A DNA stretch of 64,000 nucleotides from Polynucleobacter sp. MG-5-Ahmo-C2. GTDB lineage: Bacteria > Pseudomonadota > Gammaproteobacteria > Burkholderiales > Burkholderiaceae. Under the pieces are notes generated by a model. The model was not told the origin of the DNA and ran no database searches. It saw only the letters and a list, made by a program, of their open reading frames with translations. The stretch is taken from contig NZ_CP061304.1 of the NCBI RefSeq assembly GCF_018687735.1, forward strand, positions 372,001 through 436,000, written 5' to 3'. Below are positions 1-8,410 of the stretch, piece after piece; within the stretch, counting starts at the first letter, position 1; each line of letters opens with the position of its first letter. The translations under genes were made by a program, and so were the position numbers.

Positions 1-1
1 C

Positions 2-274
2 TCAGTAACACCTCAAACTCCGCCACCCAAGGGGTCGCAGACTTCTCCTGTCTATACACCAGAGCAATTAAGAGAATTTAATAATCAACCCGTCGCTCTC
101 AGTGAAGGGCCTTTTGGGCCTGTGGCTACACCACCTCCCACAAAGAGTCTGACCAAAAAGCCGCCTGGAAACTCGAAGTATTTTAGTCAGCCAGAGGGTG
201 AGGAAGAGGCTGAGGCTATTGAAACCCAATCGTCCGATCCCTATACGCCAAGCACCCCCGTTTATCGGTTCTAG
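2..274 (+). CDS. C-terminal part of a proline-rich protein (5' end outside window)
   Basis: An open frame enters from the left edge and stops with TAG at 272-274, giving about 90 residues with no start in the window. The visible part is low complexity: rich in Pro, Thr and Ser, with PPP runs, an acidic stretch (EGEEEAEAIE) and a tail ending STPVYRF. It resembles a disordered tail rather than a folded domain. It reads toward the SurA-like gene 50 bp downstream. I do not recognise the family, and the missing N-terminus would be needed to name it. Confidence 0.6.
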   Translation, partial: SVTPQTPPPKGSQTSPVYTPEQLREFNNQPVALSEGPFGPVATPPPTKSLTKKPPGNSKYFSQPEGEEEAEAIETQSSDPYTPSTPVYRF

Positions 275-324
275 CCATAAGCAGCTGTTACCATTAAGGC
301 TAATTTTTAGAAAGATCAAGCCCA

Positions 325-1167
325 ATGAATTCATTCACCTGTTTGTTTATATCAGTGCGAAGCCCTCTATTGGCAGCCGCATTTTTATCGCTCGCATTTA
401 TTGGTAGCGTACATTCTCAACAAAGTGGCCTGCCGATCAATGCTGCCGCTTCTGTGAATGGAGCCATCATTACTAATGATATGGTGGAGCAGGGCATTCG
501 GATGGCGACCTCACAAGGTCAGAAAGATAGTCCTGAGTTACGTCAAGCAGTTGTGCAGAAATACATTGAGGTATTACTTCTTTCGCAACGTGCTGAAAAA
601 GATGGGTTAGCAAACTCTGAAAAAGCAAATACTCAACTCACATTGATCCGTCAAAATTATTTGGCAGATCTTGAGTTGTCTACTTTTATGGCGCAAAACC
701 CAATTACTGACGCCGATGTTCAGGCTGAGTACAGCAGAGAAATTGCCTCACTTGGCCCACAAGGCATGCTGGTTGAGTACAAGGTGAGTGATATTGCGAT
801 TGCTACTGAAGCAGATGCGCAAGCGGCACTTGGTCGCATTAAAAAAGGGGAGTCATTTGATAAAGTGGCTAAGAGTGTTTCTCTTGCGCCCAATAGAGTG
901 CAGGGTGGTGCAGTTGGCTGGGTGCAAGCTGGGCAGGTTGCACCGCAGATCTCAGCGGTATTGGTAAATCTCGGTAAGGGTCAGGTATCTCAAGCCCCGA
1001 TTCAAATGCAACAAGGCTGGTATTTGGTAAAACTCGAGGATAAAAGAACTAGTAAGCCGCCCACATTTGAGCAAGCTAAAGCCTCGATTCGGAACGGCAT
1101 AGCACAAAGAAAGCAATTTGAGTTTTTATCTCAGATCGCCAAAGAATCGAAGATTGTGATTCAGTAA
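325..1167 (+). CDS. SurA/PpiC-like periplasmic peptidyl-prolyl isomerase
   Basis: This 280-residue protein probably assists folding of secreted and outer-membrane proteins by cis-trans isomerisation of prolyl bonds. Residues 1-31 form a signal peptide (hydrophobic LLAAAFLSLAFIG, then VHSQ). Residues 40-125 resemble the helical SurA-type N-terminal chaperone region. Residues about 150-240 form one parvulin domain, with the typical GESFDKVAK and GGAVGWV segments and a closing GWYLVKLED. E. coli SurA has two parvulin domains, so this is nearer the one-domain PpiC/PrsA-like isomerases common in Burkholderiales. The ATG at 325 gives the complete signal peptide. A bidirectional terminator follows. 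Confidence 0.85.
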   Translation: MNSFTCLFISVRSPLLAAAFLSLAFIGSVHSQQSGLPINAAASVNGAIITNDMVEQGIRMATSQGQKDSPELRQAVVQKYIEVLLLSQRAEKDGLANSEKANTQLTLIRQNYLADLELSTFMAQNPITDADVQAEYSREIASLGPQGMLVEYKVSDIAIATEADAQAALGRIKKGESFDKVAKSVSLAPNRVQGGAVGWVQAGQVAPQISAVLVNLGKGQVSQAPIQMQQGWYLVKLEDKRTSKPPTFEQAKASIRNGIAQRKQFEFLSQIAKESKIVIQ

Positions 1168-1183
1168 ATGATTTTGTAGCTAT

Positions 1184-1211
1184 AAAAAAAGAGCTCCACG
1201 GAGCTCTTTTT
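1184..1211. terminator. Bidirectional intrinsic terminator between the PpiC-like gene and folA
   Basis: GAGCTC at 1191-1196 pairs with GAGCTC at 1201-1206 around a CACG loop. An A-run precedes it and a T-run follows, so it can end transcripts from both convergent genes. Confidence 0.8.
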
Positions 1212-1229
1212 GATTCATCCAATTGATTC

Positions 1230-1721
1230 CTATTTGCGCTCAAGCGTCACAAAATTAAATGTAATATCGCCTTCCGCTCCTGCAGTACGCTCCACTTCCC
1301 GCCAAGAGTCTAGATCTGGAACCTCAAAGAAGGTATCGCCATCATTGATATCGATATCAATTTCAGTGATGAACAGACGATCCGCTTTAGCAAAGGCCTG
1401 TTTAAAAAGTTGCTCTCCACCAATCACAAATACACGTGGCGTATCGCTTAGGTGTTCGAGAGCTTCGTCTAATGAGCCTGCAAGCTCCGCCCCCTCAATT
1501 TGGAATTGTGGATTGCGGCTCACTACGATATTGCGACGGCCAGGTAGTGGGCGACCAATCGATTCCCAAGTCTTGCGCCCCATGATGACTGGGTGACCCA
1601 TGGTAACGCGCTTAAAGAATTGCAAATCAGCCGAGATCTTCCAGGGCATCTGGTTATCGCGACCGATGACATGATTGCGCGAGCGCGCAACAATCATGGA
1701 AATAGCAGGCTGTGTCATCAA
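1230..1721 (-). CDS. folA: Dihydrofolate reductase
   Basis: It reduces dihydrofolate to tetrahydrofolate with NADPH, regenerating the cofactor that thymidylate synthase oxidises. The 163 residues match the family length. Visible signatures are MPWKISADLQFFK near residue 25, with Asp32 in the position of the catalytic acid, then VIMGRKTWESIG, the LPGRRNIVVSR strand and VIGGEQLF. It lies 14 bp downstream of thyA on the same strand, the usual pairing, and ends at a bidirectional terminator. A chromosomal housekeeping DHFR, not a resistance cassette type. Confidence 0.97.
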   Translation of the reverse strand: MMTQPAISMIVARSRNHVIGRDNQMPWKISADLQFFKRVTMGHPVIMGRKTWESIGRPLPGRRNIVVSRNPQFQIEGAELAGSLDEALEHLSDTPRVFVIGGEQLFKQAFAKADRLFITEIDIDINDGDTFFEVPDLDSWREVERTAGAEGDITFNFVTLERK

Positions 1722-1735
1722 TTACCTTCTTGTTC

Positions 1736-2530
1736 TTAGATTGCTACTGGAGCTTTTATATGGGGATGCGATTCGTAACCCAGAATTTCAAAGTCTTCGA
1801 ACTCGTAATCAAAAATAGAATCTGGTTTACGCAGAATATTGAGTTTTGGCAATGGGAAGAAATCCCTCGATAACTGAAGCTCAACTTGCTCTAAGTGATT
1901 GCTATATAAATGGCAATCACCACCAGTCCAGATAAAGTCACCAACTTCTAAATTGCATTGTTGCGCCATCATGTGTGTGAGTAGGGCATAGCTAGCAATG
2001 TTGAACGGCACACCTAAGAAAATATCAGCGCTACGTTGATAGAGCTGGCAGGATAACTTGTCATCAGCAACATAGAATTGAAAGAAGGCATGGCAGGGTG
2101 CTAAAGCCATGCGCGGGATGTCTGCTACGTTCCATGCGGAAACAATAATGCGGCGCGAATCTGGATTCTTTTTGATGGTTTCGACTACTTCAGAGATCTG
2201 ATCAATGTGCTTGCCATTCGGCGCCGGCCAAGAGCGCCACTGGTAACCATAGATGGGGCCGAGCTCACCATCTGGAGCTGCCCACTCATTCCAAATGGAT
2301 ACACCGCGCTCTTTCAACCAGTTGTTATTGGTACTGCCCTTGAGGAACCAGAGTAGTTCATAGATGATGGATTTGAGGTGAAGCTTCTTGGTGGTCACCA
2401 TCGGAAAGCCATCGGCCAAGTTAAAGCGCATTTGGTGCCCAAATACCGAGATAGTGCCTGTACCAGTCCTATCGGACTTTTGGACTCCCTTGGCAAGCAC
2501 TTCTTTCATGAGATCGTGATATTGGCGCAT
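1736..2530 (-). CDS. thyA: Thymidylate synthase
   Basis: It methylates dUMP to dTMP using methylenetetrahydrofolate, leaving dihydrofolate for FolA. The 264-residue length equals that of E. coli ThyA. Visible landmarks are the DRTGTGT segment near the N-terminus, the nucleophile motif [13 protein letters not shown], the [20 protein letters not shown] dUMP-binding region and [12 protein letters not shown]. It lies 36 bp downstream of the ferredoxin reductase gene and 14 bp upstream of folA, so fdxA-fnr-thyA-folA may be cotranscribed. Confidence 0.98.
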   Translation of the reverse strand: MRQYHDLMKEVLAKGVQKSDRTGTGTISVFGHQMRFNLADGFPMVTTKKLHLKSIIYELLWFLKGSTNNNWLKERGVSIWNEWAAPDGELGPIYGYQWRSWPAPNGKHIDQISEVVETIKKNPDSRRIIVSAWNVADIPRMALAPCHAFFQFYVADDKLSCQLYQRSADIFLGVPFNIASYALLTHMMAQQCNLEVGDFIWTGGDCHLYSNHLEQVELQLSRDFFPLPKLNILRKPDSIFDYEFEDFEILGYESHPHIKAPVAI

Positions 2531-2566
2531 ATAAATATTGGTAAAAATGGGTTATGTGGGGTTAGC

Positions 2567-3613
2567 TTACTCGAATACGGGAGGACTCACCCCAAGAACC
2601 CTATGGAGCTTGGGTGAGGTGGTGGTGTACTGGAGTTGAACTTGTTTCTCAGGGTTTAAATAGGCTGCCGCTGCAAATGCGGCCAGAGCGGCTTCATGAA
2701 AGCCCGACAGAATAAGCTTTTTCTTGCCCGGATAAATATTGATATCTCCCACGGCATAAATCCCGGGGATGCTAGTCTGAAATTTTTCGGTATCAACACT
2801 CACTTGCTTACGATCAATATCTAAACCCCAATCAGCAATTGGGCCTAATTTAGGTGAGAGACCAAAAAAGATGAGGAGATCATCGACTGCGATCTCTTGA
2901 TCCTTGCCATCAATCTCAGTCACTACTATTTTGGAGATCTGATCACGCTCCACTTCGTAGCTGCTAATTTGCCCAATCAAGAATTGCATTTGTTTGTTCT
3001 TACAAAGCTCGCGTATTTTGGCAACCGATGCTGGTGCTGCTTTAAAGTCATCGCGTCGATGAATTAGGGTTACGCTCGCAGCTTTATCTACGAAATGTAA
3101 TGTCCAATCCAATGCGGCATCACCGCCACCGCAAATCACAATCTTTTTGCCAGTAAATTGTTCCGGATTTTTAACGCTATAGAAAACCTGCTGACCTTCA
3201 AAAGCCTCTATGCCATCAAGCTTGAGGGTGCGGGGCTGAAAGGCGCCCACGCCGGCAGCAATAAAAACAGTTTTACTTAAAAAATGTTTACCCTGGGAGG
3301 TGCCAATCAGAAAGCGCCCATCGGCTTGTTTCTCAAGCTGAGTAACCTCTTGCTCCAAATGAAACTGGGCATCAAATGGCTCGATTTGTTTCAGTAAATT
3401 GTTGGTTAACTCACGTCCAGTACAAACAGAGATCGCGGGGATATCGTAAATCGGTTTATCTGGATAAAGCTCAATGCATTGACCTCCAGCCTCTGGCAGA
3501 GAGTCAATCACATGTGTTTTGATTTCTAGAAGACCAAGTTCAAAGACTTGAAAGAGACCCACAGGGCCGGCGCCAATAATGACAGCGTCGGTTTGTATGG
3601 GGGAGTGCAACAC
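2567..3613 (-). CDS. Ferredoxin--NADP+ reductase, thioredoxin-reductase-like type
   Basis: A 348-residue two-dinucleotide-binding flavoprotein. It has an N-terminal FAD motif ([14 protein letters not shown], near residue 14), GGQCIELYP, a central NAD(P) motif ([11 protein letters not shown], near residue 160) and a C-terminal FAD segment ([20 protein letters not shown]). It lacks the redox CxxC of thioredoxin reductases, which places it with the YumC-type ferredoxin reductases. The ferredoxin gene lies 26 bp upstream on the same strand, a likely electron-transfer partner. Direction of electron flow cannot be read from sequence. Confidence 0.9.
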   Translation of the reverse strand: MLHSPIQTDAVIIGAGPVGLFQVFELGLLEIKTHVIDSLPEAGGQCIELYPDKPIYDIPAISVCTGRELTNNLLKQIEPFDAQFHLEQEVTQLEKQADGRFLIGTSQGKHFLSKTVFIAAGVGAFQPRTLKLDGIEAFEGQQVFYSVKNPEQFTGKKIVICGGGDAALDWTLHFVDKAASVTLIHRRDDFKAAPASVAKIRELCKNKQMQFLIGQISSYEVERDQISKIVVTEIDGKDQEIAVDDLLIFFGLSPKLGPIADWGLDIDRKQVSVDTEKFQTSIPGIYAVGDINIYPGKKKLILSGFHEAALAAFAAAAYLNPEKQVQLQYTTTSPKLHRVLGVSPPVFE

Positions 3614-3639
3614 AAATTCTCGAAAAGGGAGTTAGGAAA

Positions 3640-3963
3640 TTACTTTACCAACTGCTCGAGTTTATTTTTAACGTCTTTCCACTCATCCGCATCAGGAAGG
3701 GCGGCTTTAGATTTCGTAATAGAAGTCCAAGAGGGAGATAGATCAGCATTCAGTTTGATGAATGCCTGTTGATCACCGGGGACATCATCTTCTGCATAAA
3801 TCGCATTAACAGGGCACTCAGGAACGCAGACAGCGCAGTCGATGCACTCATCTGGATCGATCACTAAAAAATTAGGACCTTCACGAAAGCAGTCAACTGG
3901 GCAAACATCAACGCAGTCTGTGTATTTGCAGCGGATGCAGGATTCGGTAACAACGTAAGTCAT
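3640..3963 (-). CDS. fdxA: 7Fe-8S ferredoxin
   Basis: This is a 107-residue FdxA-type ferredoxin. Cysteines in [18 protein letters not shown] and [12 protein letters not shown] supply ligands for a 3Fe-4S and a 4Fe-4S cluster. The C-terminal half is the acidic and charged tail typical of the family. The start is placed at MTYVVTESC, the family start; an in-frame ATG 54 bp upstream would add an atypical 18-residue extension. It probably carries electrons to or from the adjacent flavoprotein reductase. Confidence 0.95.
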   Translation of the reverse strand: MTYVVTESCIRCKYTDCVDVCPVDCFREGPNFLVIDPDECIDCAVCVPECPVNAIYAEDDVPGDQQAFIKLNADLSPSWTSITKSKAALPDADEWKDVKNKLEQLVK

Positions 3964-4141
3964 GGTGTTTAATCTAAAGAGCCCCAAAACTGGGTCTGCT
4001 AAGTTATAAAAGCTCAATTTTAGCCGAAATAGCCAATTTTTCAGGTAAGCGCCTGATTTCCAAGCTTAAAGACCCTTTTGGTGACTTTGTAAAATGAGAG
4101 CTATCCTCATGGTTATAAATGAAGGAAAAAGAGCATCTACT

Positions 4142-5056
4142 ATGAAAATACTGATTGTTGGGGCGGGTGGCATTGGGGGCTTCTTTGGGGCCAAACTTCA
4201 TCAGGCTGGGGCTGATATTACCTATCTGTTGCGTGAGAAGCGCCAACAGCTTATTCAAGACCAAGGTCTGACAGTGGAGACCCCTAAAGGTAACTTCACA
4301 ATCCACCCAAAGACACTCTTGGCTGATCAGCTGGAGCCCGTGTATGACCTGATCATTCTGACGTGCAAAGCCTTTGATTTAGATGACTCACTAAAATCTA
4401 TTGCCAAAGCAAGCTCAAAAGGCATCATTCTTCCATTTTTAAATGGGCTCACCCACCTCAATACCTTAGATCGTCAATTTGGCAAAGAGCGTGTGATGGG
4501 TGGCGTGGCGCATATTGCGGCAACCATCTCCGAGTCAGGCTCTGTAAAGCAGCTAACCGAATTGGGTACATTGACGGTGGGTCCACGCACTCCAGGGCAG
4601 GAGGCGTTGAGCCAGGAACTTTTTACCTTGTGTAAAAAGACGGATTTCGATGCCTTTTATAAAGACAATATCGAGCAAGCACTGTGGGATAAATGGGTAT
4701 TCTTGGCAACCTTGGCAGGTATGACCACAATCTGCCGCGGCTCGATTGGAGAGATTGCAGCTACACCTTATGGAAAAGACCTCAGTAAGCGCATGTTTGC
4801 TGAATGCTGCGCTATCGCTGCAAGCTGTGGGTATGCAATAGCGCAGAGCACCCAAGTAAGTTCTCAAGAAATTCTTACCAAGGAAGGGTCGCCCTTTACC
4901 GCCTCAATGCTGAGGGACTTGCTCGCAGGCAAAAGGAATGAGCATCAGCATATCTTGGGCGATTTGATTGGCTTTGCAAGCCCTGGGTCGATCGATTGCC
5001 CGTTGCTACAAATCGCCTATACCCATATGGCGGTAGAGAGTAAAAATAGCGCTTAA
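4142..5056 (+). CDS. panE: 2-dehydropantoate 2-reductase (ketopantoate reductase family)
   Basis: It would reduce ketopantoate to pantoate with NADPH in pantothenate and CoA synthesis. The 304 residues start with a Rossmann motif, MKILIVGAGGIGGFFG, and contain LLREKRQQLI and an ILTCKAFD segment typical of PanE/ApbA. The C-terminal helical domain has the DKWVFLATLAGMT region and a KRNEHQHILGDLI stretch. The start at 4142 is chosen because it leads directly into the nucleotide-binding strand and follows a purine-rich site (GAAGGAAAAAGAG). Several PanE paralogues act on other oxoacids, so the substrate is less certain than the family. Confidence 0.85.
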   Translation: MKILIVGAGGIGGFFGAKLHQAGADITYLLREKRQQLIQDQGLTVETPKGNFTIHPKTLLADQLEPVYDLIILTCKAFDLDDSLKSIAKASSKGIILPFLNGLTHLNTLDRQFGKERVMGGVAHIAATISESGSVKQLTELGTLTVGPRTPGQEALSQELFTLCKKTDFDAFYKDNIEQALWDKWVFLATLAGMTTICRGSIGEIAATPYGKDLSKRMFAECCAIAASCGYAIAQSTQVSSQEILTKEGSPFTASMLRDLLAGKRNEHQHILGDLIGFASPGSIDCPLLQIAYTHMAVESKNSA

Positions 5057-5155
5057 CAAGGGCTTTCCCTAGGGCATTCCTTTTCTAAAGTCAAATCCCA
5101 ATTGATTACACTTTAAGAATTGAAAGCAATAAACCCAACTACGAAAGAGTGGACC

Positions 5156-5695
5156 ATGGAAGAGTATCGGCTGCAGATCGATAAAACAGCGAAACCATTA
5201 TTGATTATTGATTACACCTTTGGGGGCGATCGAAATCTTGAGTTAATGAAATCCACCAACTTGCCTACCAGTTTACAAAACGCGAAGGTCAAGACAGAAT
5301 TTGATTTAGCGCATGCATGGAGTGAATTCGCCCGCAAGTATTTAGAGATGACTAATGAGATCGCAGCCACCCCAATTTGCTGGCAGGGACATTACGATCA
5401 ATTGGGTAGAGTCATGCTCGAAATGATGCGCTTGAGCCGTGATAAGCAGGAAATGGATGACAAAGAGGGTGTTTACGAGATGATTCCTAACCTTGAAGAA
5501 ATTCCTTTTGTGAGTAAGCCCTCTGGCCTTGAGGACAAGATGTTTTGCCGTATCTGGCTTTCCTTGATTCGTCATCCAGCCTTTATTGAGATGGAGTTAG
5601 ATGAAGATGAGTTGGCGGCATTCAACTACTGGCAAGGTTTATTTACCGTTGCCTTGGGGAAAACAAATAGCGAGCTACTGCAGCAGGCTGCTTAG
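5156..5695 (+). CDS. Uncharacterised 179-residue protein
   Basis: I do not recognise this gene. The predicted protein is soluble and acidic, without a signal peptide or membrane segment. It has an N-terminal strand-like stretch (KPLLIIDYTFGG), a central helical region (LAHAWSEFARKYLEMTNEI) and an acidic C-terminal part (MELDEDELAAFNYWQGLF). The ATG at 5156 with GAGTGG just before it is preferred; an in-frame TTG at 5120 would add 12 residues. It stands alone between panE and the convergent TRAP genes and ends at a bidirectional terminator. Codon use looks like the neighbours, so it is probably a real lineage gene. Confidence 0.75.
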   Translation: MEEYRLQIDKTAKPLLIIDYTFGGDRNLELMKSTNLPTSLQNAKVKTEFDLAHAWSEFARKYLEMTNEIAATPICWQGHYDQLGRVMLEMMRLSRDKQEMDDKEGVYEMIPNLEEIPFVSKPSGLEDKMFCRIWLSLIRHPAFIEMELDEDELAAFNYWQGLFTVALGKTNSELLQQAA

Positions 5696-5716
5696 TTCAT
5701 CTCATTGGTAGGTATA

Positions 5717-5750
5717 AAAAAAGCGCTCCGTTGAGAGCGCTTTTTCTTTT
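5717..5750. terminator. Bidirectional terminator
   Basis: AGCGCTC at 5722-5728 pairs with GAGCGCT at 5735-5741, with an A-run before and a T-rich run after. It can end both the unknown gene on the plus strand and dctM on the minus strand. Confidence 0.8.
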
Positions 5751-5766
5751 ACTAGAGTTACCTAAA

Positions 5767-7647
5767 TTAACCTCCGTAGAGGAATCTTGGTAGCCACAAT
5801 GTCATACCTGGCCAGATATACATGAAAACCATACAAGCGATCACGATGAACATGTAAGGCATCATGCCTGCAAAAATCTGGTTGAGCGTGACGCCTGGTG
5901 GTGATACGCCCTTAAGATAGAAGGCAGACATTGCAACTGGTGGTGACAAGAATGCCGCTTGCAGATTGACAAACACCAAGGTGCCCCACAAGAGTGGGTC
6001 GATATTGAAGTGAGCCAAAATAGGCAGGAAGATTGGGACGAAAATAACAATAATTTCAGTCCACTCTAAAGGCCATCCTAGGAAGAAGATGATCGCTTGA
6101 GAGAGCAGCATGAACTGAATTGGTGTTAGGTCTAGCATTAGCACCCATTTTTCGATGATCGATTGACCGCCCAAAATAGTAAACACAGCCGAGAAGAGCG
6201 CTGAGCCCACAAACAACCAGCACACCATTGAGGTTGTTTTTGCAGTCAAGAACACCGCCTGCTTGGTGCGCTCAAAGTCTAAGGTTCCAGCTTGAAGTGC
6301 CAGAATAAAAGCGCCCAGTGCGCCCACTGCTGCAGACTCAGTAGCAGTAGTGATGCCCAGGAGGATCACAGCTAGCACTAAGATAGTGAGAACACCCAAA
6401 GGCATCACCGACTCAATTAATAGTTTGAGAATTTCAAACTGCTCCTCATCTAGTTTGAGGTAGTAGTAAACCAATAGCAGGCCGAAGAGTACGCAAGTCA
6501 AGCCAAAATACAACTCGAAGTTTTCTGGCGGCCCATTATCAGCTTCTGCAACAGCCCCAGCTTCAATTGGGTCATCTCCAGACGCAGCATCGAGGGCAAC
6601 CAAAGGCGCATCTTCTTCAACTTCTTTAGACTTGTTATTGTTCGATGTGGCGTCAATCGCTACGAGTGCATCATCTGCTGGCGCAGCAGTGCTAGTTGCC
6701 GTTGGTTTAGCAACTTGGGCGGCTACTGGAACATTCTGTGCGTCTTTTTCAGATTGCTGATGAATCATGACATACCACCACGCACCCCACATAGTGACTG
6801 CAACCAAAATAAATGGGGTTAATGCTGCCAATACATTCTTAACAATATTCTTGAAAGAGAGTCTTGCTTCAGTTGGTGCCTTCAGTAATTTGGATGGAGC
6901 GAACAAAGCCTTGAATGAGGCTAGCAACATATTCTTTGAATAGTGCTCTCCTAAAAAGCGAATCGATGCAGGAACTGGCACGATCAATTGGTCGGCTGGA
7001 AGCTTTGGCGCAACCTTAGGATTAATTAAAGCCCAGCCAATGATGTAGACCAAATACAAGAATGCGAGAAAGAATCCTGGCACCATCGCAGCGGCATAAA
7101 GCTTCACTACTGATTGGCCTGCAACAGCTGCGTACACAATGATCATGACTGAAGGTGGAATCAAAATACCCAGGGTGCCACCAGCAGTAATGACACCAGC
7201 AGCAAGGCGTGTGTCGTAGCCTGCGTTAAGCATCGGCTTCATGGCAATCACGCCCATGAGCACAACTACAGCGCCAACGAGGCCGCTTGCAATACCCCAG
7301 AAGGTACAAACAATCAGAGTAGCTACCGCTAAGGAAGCTGGTACACGACGGAAAGCCAGTTGGATGCTATAGAACATCTTATCTACTAGCGCCCCTCGTT
7401 CCATCACATACCCCATTAATACGAAGAGGGGAATTGATAGCAGGACATCGTTCGTCATACCGCCAAAAGTTCTTTGCACCATGAGGGTAAAGACTTTATT
7501 TGCAGCCCAGCTTTGCGATGGATCGTAGAAGGCTGCAAAACCAAACATCATGCCTAAACCCATGAGGGTAAAGGCTGTTGGGAAGCCCAGCATGATTACA
7601 ACAATAATCAAGCCGAGCATGGCTAAGCCAAGAATTGGATCACTCAT
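5767..7647 (-). CDS. dctM: TRAP transporter large permease, enlarged form
   Basis: This is the ion-coupled membrane subunit of a TRAP uptake system for an organic acid. At 626 residues it is about 190 longer than a typical DctM. Canonical parts include LGFPTAFTLMGLG at the start, SIPLFVLMGYVMERG, GGTLGILIPPSVMIIVYA, ITTATESAAVGALGAF and the C-terminal MPYMFIVIACMVFMYIWPG. Residues about 225-410 form an insertion with two extra hydrophobic segments (about 273-296 and 377-397) around a hydrophilic Ala/Asp-rich linker (297-376). Its start overlaps the end of dctQ by 8 bp. Substrate is unknown. Confidence 0.92.
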   Translation of the reverse strand: MSDPILGLAMLGLIIVVIMLGFPTAFTLMGLGMMFGFAAFYDPSQSWAANKVFTLMVQRTFGGMTNDVLLSIPLFVLMGYVMERGALVDKMFYSIQLAFRRVPASLAVATLIVCTFWGIASGLVGAVVVLMGVIAMKPMLNAGYDTRLAAGVITAGGTLGILIPPSVMIIVYAAVAGQSVVKLYAAAMVPGFFLAFLYLVYIIGWALINPKVAPKLPADQLIVPVPASIRFLGEHYSKNMLLASFKALFAPSKLLKAPTEARLSFKNIVKNVLAALTPFILVAVTMWGAWWYVMIHQQSEKDAQNVPVAAQVAKPTATSTAAPADDALVAIDATSNNNKSKEVEEDAPLVALDAASGDDPIEAGAVAEADNGPPENFELYFGLTCVLFGLLLVYYYLKLDEEQFEILKLLIESVMPLGVLTILVLAVILLGITTATESAAVGALGAFILALQAGTLDFERTKQAVFLTAKTTSMVCWLFVGSALFSAVFTILGGQSIIEKWVLMLDLTPIQFMLLSQAIIFFLGWPLEWTEIIVIFVPIFLPILAHFNIDPLLWGTLVFVNLQAAFLSPPVAMSAFYLKGVSPPGVTLNQIFAGMMPYMFIVIACMVFMYIWPGMTLWLPRFLYGG

Positions 7648-8308
7648 GATTTATCTCTTTAGTTTGGCCAATACGATGATGCGCTGCTTCATCGATTGTT
7701 TTGGCATTTTTGATGGCGAGTTGACGAGCTTCATCATCGACGTGAACTGAGGAAGCTAATTGCTGTTCAATTACATCGATTTCTTCGGCATCTTTTAAGC
7801 GTTCAGGCCATTCACCTGTTTTGAGGCAAACAATGCAACGCAAGATTTCTACAAAACCCTGCAACAGCACAAATGCTCCTGCAATTGGAATAATGGTTTT
7901 GAAGGGATATAGCGGCGGTCCATTAGCAATCTGGGTGGTGTGTTCACCAATACGCCAAGATTCTCCGGCATAGGTATAGCCGGCATAAACCAAAGCAGCG
8001 ATTCCTGGTAAGAAAAAGGTGATGTACAAAATTAAATCCAGGGTTGCCTGTGTGCGCGGCTTCATTGATCCATAAAGGAAGTCACCGCGAACGTGACCGT
8101 TTTGCGCCAAAGTATATGCACCACACATCATAAACAGGGTGCCATATGCCATCACAGATAACTCACCAATCCAGGCCGATGGGGAATTAAATGCATAGCG
8201 TCTCACGACATCTGTAAAGACCATCAGCATCAATAGAACAACAAGCCAAGCAGCAGCCTTGCCAACGAAGGTGCTGATTTCATCTACTCTCAGCATGAAT
8301 TTATCCAT
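7640..8308 (-). CDS. dctQ: TRAP transporter small permease
   Basis: This 222-residue membrane protein is the small subunit that joins DctM in the transporter. Four hydrophobic helices are visible: AAAWLVVLLMLMVF near residue 20, MAYGTLFMMCGAYTLA near 55, LILYITFFLPGIAALVY near 95 and TIIPIAGAFVLLQGF near 140. The NGHVRGDFLYG loop is characteristic of the family. A longer than usual charged C-terminal tail (about residues 165-222) lies in the cytoplasm. The start has a strong GGAGAG site. It follows dctP by about 100 bp with a terminator-like hairpin between them. Confidence 0.92.
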   Translation of the reverse strand: MDKFMLRVDEISTFVGKAAAWLVVLLMLMVFTDVVRRYAFNSPSAWIGELSVMAYGTLFMMCGAYTLAQNGHVRGDFLYGSMKPRTQATLDLILYITFFLPGIAALVYAGYTYAGESWRIGEHTTQIANGPPLYPFKTIIPIAGAFVLLQGFVEILRCIVCLKTGEWPERLKDAEEIDVIEQQLASSVHVDDEARQLAIKNAKTIDEAAHHRIGQTKEINHE

Positions 8309-8357
8309 GAACTACTCTCCTAAAACAACTATGTATTTCTCAATCTAACTATGAAAA

Positions 8358-8380
8358 ACCGGACGGGGTTACCGTCCGGT
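8358..8380 (-). terminator. Terminator-like hairpin between dctP and dctQ
   Basis: ACCGGACGG at 8358-8366 pairs perfectly with CCGTCCGGT at 8372-8380. Read on the minus strand, the 9-bp stem is followed by TTTTTCAT, an intrinsic terminator pattern. It sits after dctP and before dctQM, so it may let more binding protein than permease be made. It may also protect the 3' end of the dctP message. Confidence 0.75.
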
Positions 8381-8410
8381 CATGATGCAAGCCATCACTA
8401 AAGAAGCTGC

